Source: Curtobacterium sp. 458 (lineage in GTDB: Bacteria; Actinomycetota; Actinomycetes; Actinomycetales; Microbacteriaceae). From it: a DNA stretch of 64,000 bases. A program made the translations under genes and the position numbers. The notes below the pieces were generated by a model, which ran no database searches, was not told where the DNA came from, and saw only the letters and a program-made list of their open reading frames with translations. Positions 19,290 to 28,206 of the stretch are shown piece after piece. The stretch lies in assembly GCF_030406605.1 (NCBI RefSeq), contig NZ_CP129104.1, forward strand, positions 3,052,687-3,116,686. Reading direction: 5' to 3'. Every line of letters starts with the position of its first letter. The stretch's first letter is position 1.

Positions 19290-20497
19290 GCGGGGACCCC
19301 TTCGGTGGCGTGGCGGCTGACGGCGGGTGCGAGGCCGAGCCGCGTCCGCAGGTCGGCGGTGGGACGGGAGGCGACGTCGGCCCGGAGACCGGCCGTCACG
19401 AGTGCGGGGACCAGTCGTCGGGCGATCGCGGTGCTGTCCTCGGGGATGCGCAGCGGCCGGAGCCGGACACCGGCGTACCCGAGCGCGCGGAGCTCGGCGA
19501 TGTGCTCGACCAGCGCGGGCACGGTCGTCGCGAGCACGGCCGCGTCCGAGGTCGCGGCGTACGACGCACCGGCCGCGGCGTCGAGCGCGGCGAGGTCGTC
19601 GGCGGCCTCCGCCGCCGAGGACCCGAGGAGCACCGCGACGTCCGCGAGGACCGGACGCACGCGGTCCGACCCGGCCGCCTGCTCGGCATCACGGACGAGT
19701 GTCAGGGCGGGTCGTGCCTCCAGGTCGGGTCGTCCCGTCAGACCGGACCGTGCGTCCGTGTCCAGTCGGGGCGTGACCAGCACGACGTCCGCGGCGTCGA
19801 CGGCGAAGGCGGCGGCGTCGGCGCGGTGCGCGAGGGCGAACACCGGGGGCCGCCCCTGCGGCGACCGCGGCACGATCGACGCGCCGTGGACCGACACGTG
19901 CTCCCCGACGAACGCGGCGCCGTGGATGCGGTCGCGGTCGATGAAGCGACCGGTGGTGACGTCGCGGATGATCGCGTCGTCGTCCCAGCTGTCCCAGAGG
20001 CGGCTGACGACCTCGGCGACCTCGCGGGCCTCGGCGAAGAGGCGCTCGGTGGTCTCGCCGCCGGGGCGGCGGCCGAAGAGCGCGGCTTCGCGCGTCGACG
20101 GGCTGACCTGGAGACGCCAGCCGGCGCGGCCGAGCGAGACGTGGTCGAGGGTCTGGAGGCCCGTGGCGACGTGGAACGGTTCGGTGTGCGTGACCGAGAC
20201 GGTCGGCACCAACCCGACGGCGCGGGTCGCCGGGGCGACCGCGCTCGCGACGAGGAGCGCGTCGAGGTGTCCGACGACCGTCGAGGTGTCGAGGTCGCCG
20301 GTCGCGTCGGCGGGGCCGGCGGTGAAGGAGTCCTCGATCGTGACGGCGTCGATGCCCGCACGGTCCTGCTCCACGACGAGGTCGCGCCAGTGCCGGAGGC
20401 TGCTCAGCCGCGTCGCGGTCGGACCGGCGACGCGCCAGGCGGCAGGGTGCCAGCCGGCGCCGTGCAGGGCAGTGACGAGGGTGGTGCGGTCAGGCAC
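19286..20497 (-). CDS. LLM-class flavin-dependent oxidoreductase
   Basis: 403-residue luciferase-like monooxygenase, first of a three-gene coupled operon. It shows the family pattern [67 protein letters not shown] and [16 protein letters not shown]. The last segment parallels the [14 protein letters not shown] of its neighbour. The start is GTG at 20497 with GGAGGC upstream. A 13-codon reading frame ending across this start (20531-20490) carries that ribosome site. Substrate unknown; see neighbours for the sulfur-salvage inference. Confidence 0.87.
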   Translation of the reverse strand: MPDRTTLVTALHGAGWHPAAWRVAGPTATRLSSLRHWRDLVVEQDRAGIDAVTIEDSFTAGPADATGDLDTSTVVGHLDALLVASAVAPATRAVGLVPTVSVTHTEPFHVATGLQTLDHVSLGRAGWRLQVSPSTREAALFGRRPGGETTERLFAEAREVAEVVSRLWDSWDDDAIIRDVTTGRFIDRDRIHGAAFVGEHVSVHGASIVPRSPQGRPPVFALAHRADAAAFAVDAADVVLVTPRLDTDARSGLTGRPDLEARPALTLVRDAEQAAGSDRVRPVLADVAVLLGSSAAEAADDLAALDAAAGASYAATSDAAVLATTVPALVEHIAELRALGYAGVRLRPLRIPEDSTAIARRLVPALVTAGLRADVASRPTADLRTRLGLAPAVSRHATEGVPA

Positions 20498-20531
20498 GGT
20501 GCGCCTCCGGACGGTGCTGGGCGTCGGTCAT
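20490..20531 (-). CDS. Possible 13-residue upstream leader ORF
   Basis: ATG at 20531 opens a frame reading [13 protein letters not shown] and stopping at 20490, so it overlaps the monooxygenase start (20497) by 8 bases. The ribosome site of the main gene lies inside it. Translation of the leader could therefore couple to or regulate the monooxygenase operon. Supported only by position; it may instead be chance. Confidence 0.3.
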   Translation of the reverse strand: MTDAQHRPEAHRA

Positions 20532-20682
20532 GCCGTGACGCTACGGCGGATCCGCACTGCCCACGACCGGTGTTGCCGCACGTGACCGGACGTTGCGTCG
20601 TGTGACGCGAGCGGTGGCGCGGCGGTGTCGCGCACCGTCACGGGGCGGGCGGCGCGCCGGCAGCCGGCGGCGCCGGGCGGGT

Positions 20683-20759
20683 GCGCCGAGTCTCGGGCTG
20701 GGCGACACTGCTCGGGGCCGCGGGCGCGAGGAACGTCGCTGACGCCGAGACTCGGGCGG
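20683..20759. repeat. CCGAGTCTCGG-family repeat, copy 1
   Basis: 34 bp at 20683-20716 are identical to 21347-21380, and the following 40 bp are similar. The unit begins GCGCCGAGTCTCGGGCTGG and ends with a related inverted motif (GCCGAGACTCGGGC at 20743-20757), so the element can fold. A further ACGAGACTCGGG follows at 20766. It lies just upstream of the phosphatase gene. Confidence 0.7.
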
Positions 20760-20800
20760 GCCGCCACGAGACTCGGGCACCACCGTGCGAGGCTCGGACC

Positions 20801-21343
20801 ATGACCGTCTGGTTCGTCACGCACGCGGAGCCCGTCGTGGACCCGGCCGCACCGATCGAGTCGTGGGGGCTCTCCCCCGTGGGACGCGCGCGGGCCGGGG
20901 CGTGGCGGGCACCGGCCTCCCGGGTGGTGACGAGCACCGAGCGGAAGGCCGTCGAGACCGCGGAGCTCGTCGCCGGCGGCCGTCCGGTGGAGCAGGACCC
21001 GACCCTCGGCGAGATCGACCGGAGCGCGACGGGGTACCTGCCGTTCGAGGAGTTCGACGCCGTCGTCGACGCGTTCTTCGCGCGCCCGTCCGAGTCCGTC
21101 CGGGGGTGGGAGCGTGCGGTCGACGCTCAGGAGCGGATCGTCACGGCGGTCCGGTCGCATGCCGCGGCCGGCGACGTCGTGCTCGTGTCGCACGGGGCGG
21201 TGGGAGCGCTGCTGCTCGCCTCGCTGTCCGGCGGACCGATCTCACGAGCAGCCGAGCAGCCGGGCATGGGCAGCGTGCTGACGCTCGATTCGGTGTCGTG
21301 GCGCGCGACGAGCGGCTGGCAGCGGCTGCCCCTGCCCACCTGA
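20801..21343 (+). CDS. Histidine phosphatase-family protein, variant motif
   Basis: 180-residue protein with the histidine phosphatase layout: WFVTHAEPVVDP at the N-terminus, GLSPVGRARAGAWRAPASRVVTSTERKAVETAEL, then VLVSHGAVGALLLASLSGG. The canonical LVRHGE motif reads FVTHAE here: the catalytic His is kept but the preceding Arg, which helps hold the phosphate, is Thr. Activity is therefore uncertain. The gene stands alone and is flanked on both sides by copies of the same intergenic repeat. ATG at 20801 starts right at the first strand. Confidence 0.75.
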   Translation: MTVWFVTHAEPVVDPAAPIESWGLSPVGRARAGAWRAPASRVVTSTERKAVETAELVAGGRPVEQDPTLGEIDRSATGYLPFEEFDAVVDAFFARPSESVRGWERAVDAQERIVTAVRSHAAAGDVVLVSHGAVGALLLASLSGGPISRAAEQPGMGSVLTLDSVSWRATSGWQRLPLPT

Positions 21344-21346
21344 CGC

Positions 21347-21423
21347 GCGCCGAGTCTCGGGCTGGGCGACACTGCTCGGGCCGATGGCCGCGAGAGAAGT
21401 CGCTCAGCGCGAAACTCGCGGGC
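21347..21423. repeat. CCGAGTCTCGG-family repeat, copy 2
   Basis: Second copy of the element at 20683, starting 4 bp after the phosphatase stop: 34 bp identical, then a related tail with GTCGCT and GCGAAACTCGCGGG. It fills the gap to the convergent DUF1684 gene and could serve as its terminator. Confidence 0.7.
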
Positions 21424-21433
21424 AGCGGCGCCG

Positions 21434-22237
21434 CTACGCGGGCAGGCGCTCGCCGGCCTCGACGGCGACGTCGAGGCGGTTCTCGGCGGGCGGCAGGGGG
21501 CAGGTCGCGTGCGGCGTGTAGGCGCACGGCAGGTTCGTCGCACGGTTGAAGTCGATGGTCGTCCGGCCCGAGGCGTCCGGCGCCGGCACGTCGAGGCTCC
21601 GCGTCGCCGCGTACGTCGTCACGCCCGAGGTCCGATCGGTGAACAGCACGAGCAGCCCGTCGCCGTACCCGTTGAACGCCGTGAGGGTCCGCGGCCCGTC
21701 GAGGTCGAACCGCAGCACGCCGGGCGCGGTGTACACGTGCTGGAGGCCGTCGACGACCGACCCCACGGTCACCTCGCGCGGCTCGTCGAACGGCTCGAAG
21801 CGAGCCTCGACGGCGAACGCGGGGTCCGGCGCGTACGCCGGCGTCCCCCGGTAGGACGTGCGCGGCGGGGCGGAGGGACGCCGCGGCCGGATGATGTCGC
21901 TGCCGCCGCGCCGTGCGACCTCGATGACGACGGTCTCGTCGCCGTCGTGCCACACCGCCTCGACGCCGGATCGCTCGGCGAGCGACCCGAACCGGTACGT
22001 GCCGGTCATGACCTGGCCGTCCACCTCGATCGACTGCCCCGGGTCGAGCGCCACGACCGGCCCGTCCTCGGAGGTCGACCACGCCCCGGGTGCGTCCTCG
22101 AACCGCTCGGGCTCCGCCTGCAGCCACCGGATGCTCGTGATCGCGAGGAACCCGTGCGGCGCTGACCGAGCTGCCTCGTGTGCGTCGTGCCAGGTGGTCC
22201 AGTCGGCGGCGAAGGGGGCGGTCGTCGAGGTCGTCAT
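21434..22237 (-). CDS. DUF1684 protein
   Basis: 267 residues matching the DUF1684 pattern: WTTWHDAHEAARSAPHGFLAITSIRWL, TGTYRFGSLAERSGVEAVW, near the end GRTTIDFNRATNLPCAYTPHATCPLPPAENRLDVAVEAGE. The closing segment with the Asn-Pro-Cys and Cys-Pro-Leu-Pro-Pro-x-Glu-Asn core is the family hallmark. The function is unknown; no signal peptide. ATG 22237 is the start. It lies behind the ROK gene on the same strand with a 94-bp gap, so joint transcription is possible. Confidence 0.82.
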   Translation of the reverse strand: MTTSTTAPFAADWTTWHDAHEAARSAPHGFLAITSIRWLQAEPERFEDAPGAWSTSEDGPVVALDPGQSIEVDGQVMTGTYRFGSLAERSGVEAVWHDGDETVVIEVARRGGSDIIRPRRPSAPPRTSYRGTPAYAPDPAFAVEARFEPFDEPREVTVGSVVDGLQHVYTAPGVLRFDLDGPRTLTAFNGYGDGLLVLFTDRTSGVTTYAATRSLDVPAPDASGRTTIDFNRATNLPCAYTPHATCPLPPAENRLDVAVEAGERLPA

Positions 22238-22331
22238 GCAGCGACCGTACGACGCCTGGGCTGCGACCGCGACGCGGCCGGTAACACAGCGCCGTCCTGG
22301 AAGCACGACCCACCTGCCCGACGCACGTCGC

Positions 22332-23576
22332 TCACCAGGGGTGGCTGATGCTGCGGGCGTGCACCGTGCCTCCCGTCCGCTGCCGCACCGCCGGGACGCG
22401 CGGCGCCGTCGCGAGGCTCCGCGCGACGGCGGAGCATGCCGCGCCGCGCGCGACGGCGACGACGCCCGCGGTCGAGAACGCGACCTCGGCGAACGGCCCG
22501 CGGGGCAGGCGGTCCCGGAGGCGCGACCGGACCGCCGCGAGGAAGGGCTCGCCGCCGAGGACGGCCGCGCTGCCGCCGATCGTGACCCGCGGCACGTCGA
22601 GGAGTTCGACCACGTGCGCGAGTGCCGATCCGAGGGCTGCGCCGCCCTCGGTGACGAGCTCGGCGGCCGCGGGTTCCCGGCACATCCGGGCGTAGGCGGC
22701 GCGGACGGCCGCGGCGTCATCGGAGGAGACCTCGGCGTCGAGCACCCCGGCGGAGACGGCGCGCCGGACCTGCTGGAGCGGTTGGCAGGCCTCCCAGACC
22801 GCGGTCCACCGACCGTGCGCGTAGACGGGCATGCCGCCGAACTCCCCCGCGTTGCCGGTCGCGCCCCGGACGACCTCGCCCGAGGCCACCGCTGCCGCGC
22901 TGACCCCGCTCCCGAGGTGCACCGCCACGAGGTCCTCGCGCTCCGGTGTCGTCCAGGCCTCGCCGAACGCCCCGGCGATGGCGTCCTTCTCGAGGTGCAC
23001 CTCGGCGCCGGTCCGTGCGGCGAGTTCGGCGGCGAGTGGGTACGCCGACCACGGGCGCAGCTGGGCGGGGGTCCGGAGCCGCTCGGAGACGGTGTCGATC
23101 GGGCCCGGGACGGCGACGGTGATCCCGTCCACGACCTGCCCGGGTGCCTCGGCTCGGAGTCGTCCGACCGCCGCCGCCATCACGTCGAGCACCGCGCCGG
23201 GCGCCGTCCTCGCCGCGAGGTCGTGGTGCTCCGCTGCGAGGACCGTCCCGGAGAGGTCGACGAGGACGACCTCGAACGCGGCCGGGTCGAGGTGCACGCC
23301 GATCCCCGTCCGCGCCGAGGGCACCACGGCGAGCGCCCGGTCCTCGTCCTGGCGCACGAGTCCCTCGGCGACGAGTCGTGCGGAGATGTTCGAGACGGTC
23401 TGCGCGCTGAGGCCGGTGCCGCGGGCGAGTGCGACCCGCTGGACGGGCCCGGTGCGGCGGACGAGGTCGAGCACGAGGGCACGGTTCCGGCTGCCGACGT
23501 CGGCGATGTTCGTCCCGCCGTGGGACGTTCCACCGTGCAGCACGGTGCGCCGGGAGGGTTGACGGGGCTGCTCCAT
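22332..23576 (-). CDS. ROK-family transcriptional regulator
   Basis: 414 residues. The N-terminal winged helix (NRALVLDLVRRTGPVQRVALARGTGLSAQTVSNISARLVAEGLV) is followed by a ROK/sugar-kinase fold with VDLSGTVLA, VAVHLGSGVSAAAV, GNAGEFGGMPVY and TIGGSAAVLGG. The ATP-loop and zinc-site residues of true ROK kinases (for example CxCGxxGC) are missing, so a sugar-sensing repressor is likely. ATG 23576 is chosen because AGGGAGC precedes it; another ATG lies four codons upstream. It is divergent from a sugar ABC operon, which it probably controls through the dyad at 23608. Confidence 0.88.
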   Translation of the reverse strand: MEQPRQPSRRTVLHGGTSHGGTNIADVGSRNRALVLDLVRRTGPVQRVALARGTGLSAQTVSNISARLVAEGLVRQDEDRALAVVPSARTGIGVHLDPAAFEVVLVDLSGTVLAAEHHDLAARTAPGAVLDVMAAAVGRLRAEAPGQVVDGITVAVPGPIDTVSERLRTPAQLRPWSAYPLAAELAARTGAEVHLEKDAIAGAFGEAWTTPEREDLVAVHLGSGVSAAAVASGEVVRGATGNAGEFGGMPVYAHGRWTAVWEACQPLQQVRRAVSAGVLDAEVSSDDAAAVRAAYARMCREPAAAELVTEGGAALGSALAHVVELLDVPRVTIGGSAAVLGGEPFLAAVRSRLRDRLPRGPFAEVAFSTAGVVAVARGAACSAVARSLATAPRVPAVRQRTGGTVHARSISHPW

Positions 23577-23607
23577 GCTCCCTAGCATCGCTGCTCGAGG
23601 GGTTTTG

Positions 23608-23624
23608 TCAATCGATTGGATTGA
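23608..23624. promoter_or_regulatory. Candidate ROK operator between divergent genes
   Basis: TCAATCGATTGGATTGA contains the 10-bp perfect palindrome CAATCGATTG and TCAAT/ATTGA ends. It is the only AT-rich dyad in the 121-bp divergent region, 31 bp from the ROK start and 73 bp before the first permease start. TTGTCA at 23605 could be a -35 box. Confidence 0.45.
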
Positions 23625-23697
23625 AGCGATCCGGTCGGGCGGACCTCGAGTTCGACCGAGGCCACGACGAGGTGGCCCGGGATCCGAGAGGACGCTC

Positions 23698-24702
23698 GTG
23701 ACGACGACGACACGAACAGGGGCCGCAGCACCTCCGAGGCCGACGACCCGCAGCATCACCACCGCGGGCTCCGGCCGACGCCACCGCGAGAAGCACCCGT
23801 GGACCGCCGCCGAGAAGCGCCGCCTGCGGATCGGGCTCGCGTTCGTGTCCCCGTGGATCGTCGGCGTGCTCGTGTTCATCGGCTACCCGCTCGTGTACTC
23901 GTTCGCGATCAGCCTGACCCGGTACTCGGGCATGCAGGGCGCGACGTGGGTCGGGTTCGGCAACTACGTCGCGGCGTTCATCGACCCGCTGGTGCACACC
24001 GCGGTGGGCAACACGGTGTTCTACGCGGTCATCGCGGTGCCGGTCGGGATCGTGGTGGCGATCATCATCGCGATCGCCATGAACCAGGACGTCCGGGAGA
24101 TCAGCTGGTACCGGACGGCGCTGTACATCCCGTCGCTCATCCCGACGTTCGCGCTCGCGTTCATCTTCGTCGTGCTGGTGAACCCGCAGACCGGACTCGT
24201 GAACCAGGCGCTCAAGCTCGTGGGCGTCCCGGCGACGAACCTCCTCGGGGACCCGACCACGGCGAAGCTCGTGATCATCGCCCTCGCGCAGATGGGTGCG
24301 GGCAACGCCGCGCTCATCTTCCTCGCGGGCATGCGGGGCATCCCGAAGACGCTGTACGAGGCAGCCCGCGTGGACGGCGCCGGACCGGTGCGGCAGTTCT
24401 TCGCGCTGACGCTGCCGCTGCTCTCCCCGGTGATCCTGTTCAACCTCATCACCGGGATCAGCAACGGGCTGCAGGTCTTCACGGAGGCGTACGTGATCTC
24501 GTCCGGGACGGGAGGCCTCGGGTCGCCGGACAACGGGACGTTGTTCTACATGCTCTACCTCTACAAGAACGCGTTCAGCTACGCGCAGCTCGGGTTCGCG
24601 AGCGCGATGGCTGTCCTGCTGTTCCTCGCCGGGATGATCCTCTCGGGGCTCGTCTACTGGCTGTCCAAGCGGTTCGTGAACTACGACGTGACCGGGGAGT
24701 GA
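23698..24702 (+). CDS. Sugar ABC transporter permease (MalF type)
   Basis: 334 residues, first gene of a carbohydrate CUT1 transporter. About six membrane segments, beginning RIGLAFVSPWIVGVLVFIGYPLVYSFAISLT, and the EAA loop YEAARVDGAGPVRQFFALTLPLLSPV. A 40-residue hydrophilic Thr/Arg-rich N-terminus precedes the first helix. The GTG at 23698 follows GAGAGGA. No dedicated ATPase is encoded here, as is common for actinobacterial CUT1 systems that share an MsiK-type ATPase. The locus context suggests mannosides as cargo. Confidence 0.92.
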   Translation: MTTTTRTGAAAPPRPTTRSITTAGSGRRHREKHPWTAAEKRRLRIGLAFVSPWIVGVLVFIGYPLVYSFAISLTRYSGMQGATWVGFGNYVAAFIDPLVHTAVGNTVFYAVIAVPVGIVVAIIIAIAMNQDVREISWYRTALYIPSLIPTFALAFIFVVLVNPQTGLVNQALKLVGVPATNLLGDPTTAKLVIIALAQMGAGNAALIFLAGMRGIPKTLYEAARVDGAGPVRQFFALTLPLLSPVILFNLITGISNGLQVFTEAYVISSGTGGLGSPDNGTLFYMLYLYKNAFSYAQLGFASAMAVLLFLAGMILSGLVYWLSKRFVNYDVTGE

Positions 24703-24707
24703 CCGAC

Positions 24708-25616
24708 GTGACCACCGAAGTGACGAAGTCCATCACCACCACTGCCGCGAAGGGCGATCGCGGGGCGTCCCGCAACGCCGACGGGTCCGTCCGGTCCGTC
24801 TGGTCGTCGATCACGGCGCGCATCGTGCTCATCGCCATGAGCGTGCTCTTCCTCATCCCGATCTACTGGATGGTCATCTCGGCACTCAAGGGCAACACCG
24901 AGCTCGGCACCTTCCCCGCCACCTGGTTCCCGCACTGGCTCGACTGGGGCAACTTCGCCCAGGCGGTGCAGGCGATGCCGTTCTTCACGTTCTTCCGGAA
25001 CACGCTGATCATCACGGTCCTCGTGACGGTGTTCTCGGTCGTGTCGAACCTCGTCATCGCGTACGGGTTCGCGTGCATCGAGTGGCGTGGCCGCGACCGG
25101 CTGTTCTACGTCGTGCTCGCGACGCTGTTCATCCCGTTCCCCGTGACGCTCATCCCGATGTTCGACCTGTACGCGCGACTCGGCTGGATCAACACGTTCC
25201 TGCCGCTCGTGGTGCCGGCGCTGTTCGGGTCGGCGTTCTACACGTTCCTGCTCCGGCAGTTCCTGCTGCAGATCCCGAAGGACCTCCTCGACGCCGCCCG
25301 CATGGACGGGGCGTCGGAGTGGCGGATCCTCTGGACGATCGTGTTCCCGCAGGCGCGTGCGGCGCTCGTGACGGTCGGCATCTTCGCCGCGGTCGGCGCG
25401 TGGAACGACTTCCTCGGGCCCCTCATCTACCTGCAGGACCAGAGCGTGCAGACGCTGTCGATCGGTCTGCAGGTGTTCCGGCTCAACAACTCGCAGGACT
25501 TCCAGTTCAACCAGCTGATGGCGGCCTCGGTGCTCATCATCCTGCCGCTCGTGATCCTGTTCTTCGTGTTCCAGCGGACGTTCCTCAAGGGCGTCCAGAT
25601 CGGGAGCTTCAAATGA
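24708..25616 (+). CDS. Sugar ABC transporter permease (MalG type)
   Basis: 302-residue partner permease. It shows LIAMSVLFLIPIYWMVISALK at the N-terminus, central membrane segments FYVVLATLFIPFPVTLIPMF, and the EAA loop LLDAARMDGASEWRILWTIVFPQARA. The end FQRTFLKGVQIGSFK is the usual MalG-type tail. GTG 24708 has GGGGAG at good spacing; GTG 24699, overlapping the previous stop, is the alternative. Its stop overlaps the ATG of the binding-protein gene by 4 bases. Confidence 0.92.
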   Translation: MTTEVTKSITTTAAKGDRGASRNADGSVRSVWSSITARIVLIAMSVLFLIPIYWMVISALKGNTELGTFPATWFPHWLDWGNFAQAVQAMPFFTFFRNTLIITVLVTVFSVVSNLVIAYGFACIEWRGRDRLFYVVLATLFIPFPVTLIPMFDLYARLGWINTFLPLVVPALFGSAFYTFLLRQFLLQIPKDLLDAARMDGASEWRILWTIVFPQARAALVTVGIFAAVGAWNDFLGPLIYLQDQSVQTLSIGLQVFRLNNSQDFQFNQLMAASVLIILPLVILFFVFQRTFLKGVQIGSFK

Positions 25617-27001
25617 CCTCCGCGTTCAGCCGCCGTTCCTTCCTCCGCGGGGCGACCGCCACGGCCGGGGCCGGAGCCCTCGCGCTGCTCGCCGCGGGGT
25701 GTGCGACCGGGTCGCGATCGTCGAACCCGAACCAGGTGTCGCTCTGGGGCGTGACCGGCACGTTCGTCCCGTTCCAGACGAAGGTGATCAAGCAGTTCAA
25801 GGAACTGCACCCGGAGGTCGACGTGGTCGTCAACCAGGTTCCCTCGCAGGGCACCGGCGACGCGACGAGCATCATCACGGCCGTCCGCGGCGGCACCGCT
25901 CCGGACCTGTGGCTGCTCGACCGGTTCAGCGCCGCCCAGTACGCCGCGATCGGGCTCATCGAACCCATCGACGACCTCATCGCCGAGTACGAGGACCAGT
26001 CGAAGGAGGAGTTCCTGTCGCAGTGGCTCGGCTTCGCCGTCGGCGAGGTCTCCTACGAGGGCAAGACGTACGGCCTCCCGCACGACACCGACGCACGCGG
26101 CATGTTCGTCAACCGCACCATGCTCAAGGACGCCGGGGTCGACCTCGACGAGTTCGACTGGGAGCAGAACGGCCCCGTGACGATGGACCGGATGTGGGAG
26201 GTCAGCCAGCAGGTCACGAAGAAGTCCGCCGGCGACTACACGCACATGGGGCTCCTGCCCTGGTACGGCGAGGGCTGGCCGTTCACCTGGGGCCTCGGGC
26301 TCGGGGCGTCCTACTACGACCAGCAGGACTCCCGGATGACGATGGACTCCGCGAGCGTCCGCGGCATCTACGACTTCTACGGCGACTGGGCGAAGCGTCT
26401 CGACTACCGCGCGGCCGACACGTTCATCGCGACGTACGAGCCGACCGGACACCCGCCCGGACAGACCGCGTTCATGGGCAACCGGATGGCGTTCATGGTG
26501 AGCGTGCCGTCGACCATCCAGAGCTTCGACAACTTCGGCCCGAAGGACCTCGACTGGACGACCGCGTACCTGCCCGTCCAGAAGGAGGGCGACCCGAAGT
26601 ACACCTGGTCGGGCGGCTTCGCGCTCTGCCTGCCGAAGGGGTCGAAGAAGACCAAGGCGGTGTGGGAGCTCATGAAGTACTTCACGGGCAAGCGCGGCCA
26701 GGAGACCTACATGGTCCCCGCGACGAGCGTGCCGACGAACATCGCCGCGCTCGAGGACCCGAACGGCTCCGCGAAGTCGATCCGCTACTTCGTCGAGTCC
26801 ATCACCGCGAGCACCTGCCGCCCACCGCTGCCCGTCGGCGGCGCCTGGTGGGACTCCCTCGCCGACGCACGCTCGAGCGTGCTCCTCGGCACCGCGACAC
26901 CCGAGCAGGCCGTCGAGCGGGCGCAGAACCGCGTCGACCCGATGATGCAGACCTACGCGCCGTTCAAGCTGCCGAAGGACTACGACAAGGTCCGCATCTA
27001 G
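25613..27001 (+). CDS. Sugar ABC transporter substrate-binding lipoprotein, Tat-type signal
   Basis: 462 residues, extracellular solute-binding family 1. The N-terminus FSRRSFLRGATATAG is a twin-arginine signal and ends in lipobox LLAAGC, so it is probably exported folded and lipid-anchored. Further on: VSLWGVTGTFVPFQTKVIKQFKELHPEV, GGTAPDLWLLDRFSAAQYAAIGLIEPI and RMAFMVSVPSTIQSF, typical of CUT1 binding proteins. It delivers sugar to the two permeases encoded just upstream. The neighbouring GH125 mannosidase and dehydrogenases suggest a mannose-containing ligand. Confidence 0.92.
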   Translation: MTSAFSRRSFLRGATATAGAGALALLAAGCATGSRSSNPNQVSLWGVTGTFVPFQTKVIKQFKELHPEVDVVVNQVPSQGTGDATSIITAVRGGTAPDLWLLDRFSAAQYAAIGLIEPIDDLIAEYEDQSKEEFLSQWLGFAVGEVSYEGKTYGLPHDTDARGMFVNRTMLKDAGVDLDEFDWEQNGPVTMDRMWEVSQQVTKKSAGDYTHMGLLPWYGEGWPFTWGLGLGASYYDQQDSRMTMDSASVRGIYDFYGDWAKRLDYRAADTFIATYEPTGHPPGQTAFMGNRMAFMVSVPSTIQSFDNFGPKDLDWTTAYLPVQKEGDPKYTWSGGFALCLPKGSKKTKAVWELMKYFTGKRGQETYMVPATSVPTNIAALEDPNGSAKSIRYFVESITASTCRPPLPVGGAWWDSLADARSSVLLGTATPEQAVERAQNRVDPMMQTYAPFKLPKDYDKVRI

Positions 27002-27027
27002 CGGACCGCCACCCGCCCGTGCGGCGC

Positions 27028-27050
27028 GCCCCGTGCCTCCAGGCCGGAAC
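27028..27050. repeat. GGAGGC-family repeat half after binding-protein gene
   Basis: One arm of the repeat (CCCGTGCCTCCAGGCCGGAAC) begins 27 bp after the stop at 27001. The matching second arm is weak here, so this copy may be partial. Confidence 0.5.
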
Positions 27051-27120
27051 GACGCGCCTGCCCGCCCGCGCCCGACGGGCCGGACCCACCGACCACCGCG
27101 AACCGAGAAGGACCATCCGC

Positions 27121-28134
27121 ATGCCCACCGCCCCCCTCCGCGTCGCCGTCCTCGGCTTCTGGCACGTCCACGCCGGCGACTACGCCCAGCAGGCCGTCGA
27201 CCACCCGGACACCGAACTCGTCGCCGTCTGGGACGACGACGAGGCCCGCGGCCGCGAGGGCGCCGACCGCTTCGGCGTCCCGTACACCGACGACCTCGAC
27301 GCCCTCCTCGCCCGGGACGACGTCGACGCCGTGACGATCACCACCTCCACCGACGTGCACCACGACGTCATCACCCGCGCGGCGCGCGCCGGCAAGCACG
27401 TCTTCACCGAGAAGCTGCTCGCGCCGACCGTCGAGGAGTGCGAGGCGGTGGTCCGTGCCTGCGAGGAGGCCGGCGTCGCCCTCGTCGTCTCCCTGCCCCG
27501 GCTGTACCACGGCTACACGACGGCGATCCGGGACGAGATCGCGAGCGGCCGACTCGGCGAGCTCACGTACGCCCGGGTCCGGCTCTCGCACGACGGCGCG
27601 ATCGCCCCGTGGCTGCCCGAGCGGTTCTTCGACCCGGCGACGGCGATCGGCGGCGCACTGACGGACCTCGGCTGCCACCCGGTCTACCTGACGCAGCTGT
27701 TCCTCGGCGCCGCTCCGGACTCGGTGTCGGCCGTGTACCGCTCGGTCACCGGCCGTGCCGTCGAGGACCACGCCGTCGTCACGGTCGGCTACCCATCGCA
27801 GGCGATCGGGGTGATCGAGGCGGGCTTCGTCGCGGGCACGCCGTTCACGATCGACCTGTTCGGCACCTCCGGCCGGGTCTCGTACACCGACGACGGGAAC
27901 CGCCTCACCGCCGGCGGGCCCGGGTACGGCGGCGAGACCATCGAGCTGCCGGTGCCGGACGACGCCCCGGACGCCTTCGCGCAGTGGGTGACGCACGTCC
28001 ACGACGGCACTCGGGCGGAGGACAACGTCGCGCGGGCGATCGAGCTCACACGACTCGTCGTCGCGGCGAACGCGGCCGCAGCCGGCGGCGCCGCGACGCC
28101 CGCCGCCGCGCCCGCCGCATCCGTCCACGCCTGA
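27121..28134 (+). CDS. Gfo/Idh/MocA-family oxidoreductase
   Basis: 337 residues. A Rossmann N-terminus (VAVLGFWHVHAGDYAQQAV) departs slightly from the usual GxGxxG, followed by VDAVTITTSTDVHHDVITRAARAGKHVFTEKLLAPTVEECEAV, the family's EKP motif in variant form EKL. The C-terminal domain is the GFO/IDH/MocA alpha/beta fold (GGALTDLGCHPVYLTQLFLG with the catalytic Asp/His). It probably oxidises or isomerises a sugar or inositol derivative. ATG 27121 follows GAGAAGGA. The Ala/Pro-rich C-terminus is unusually long. It belongs to the sugar-uptake operon. Confidence 0.88.
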   Translation: MPTAPLRVAVLGFWHVHAGDYAQQAVDHPDTELVAVWDDDEARGREGADRFGVPYTDDLDALLARDDVDAVTITTSTDVHHDVITRAARAGKHVFTEKLLAPTVEECEAVVRACEEAGVALVVSLPRLYHGYTTAIRDEIASGRLGELTYARVRLSHDGAIAPWLPERFFDPATAIGGALTDLGCHPVYLTQLFLGAAPDSVSAVYRSVTGRAVEDHAVVTVGYPSQAIGVIEAGFVAGTPFTIDLFGTSGRVSYTDDGNRLTAGGPGYGGETIELPVPDDAPDAFAQWVTHVHDGTRAEDNVARAIELTRLVVAANAAAAGGAATPAAAPAASVHA

Positions 28135-28206
28135 TCCTGCCTCTCCCCCGCACCTGCACCCGCACCCGCACCCCGACCGACGACCACCAACCACCGGAGC
28201 ACACGC

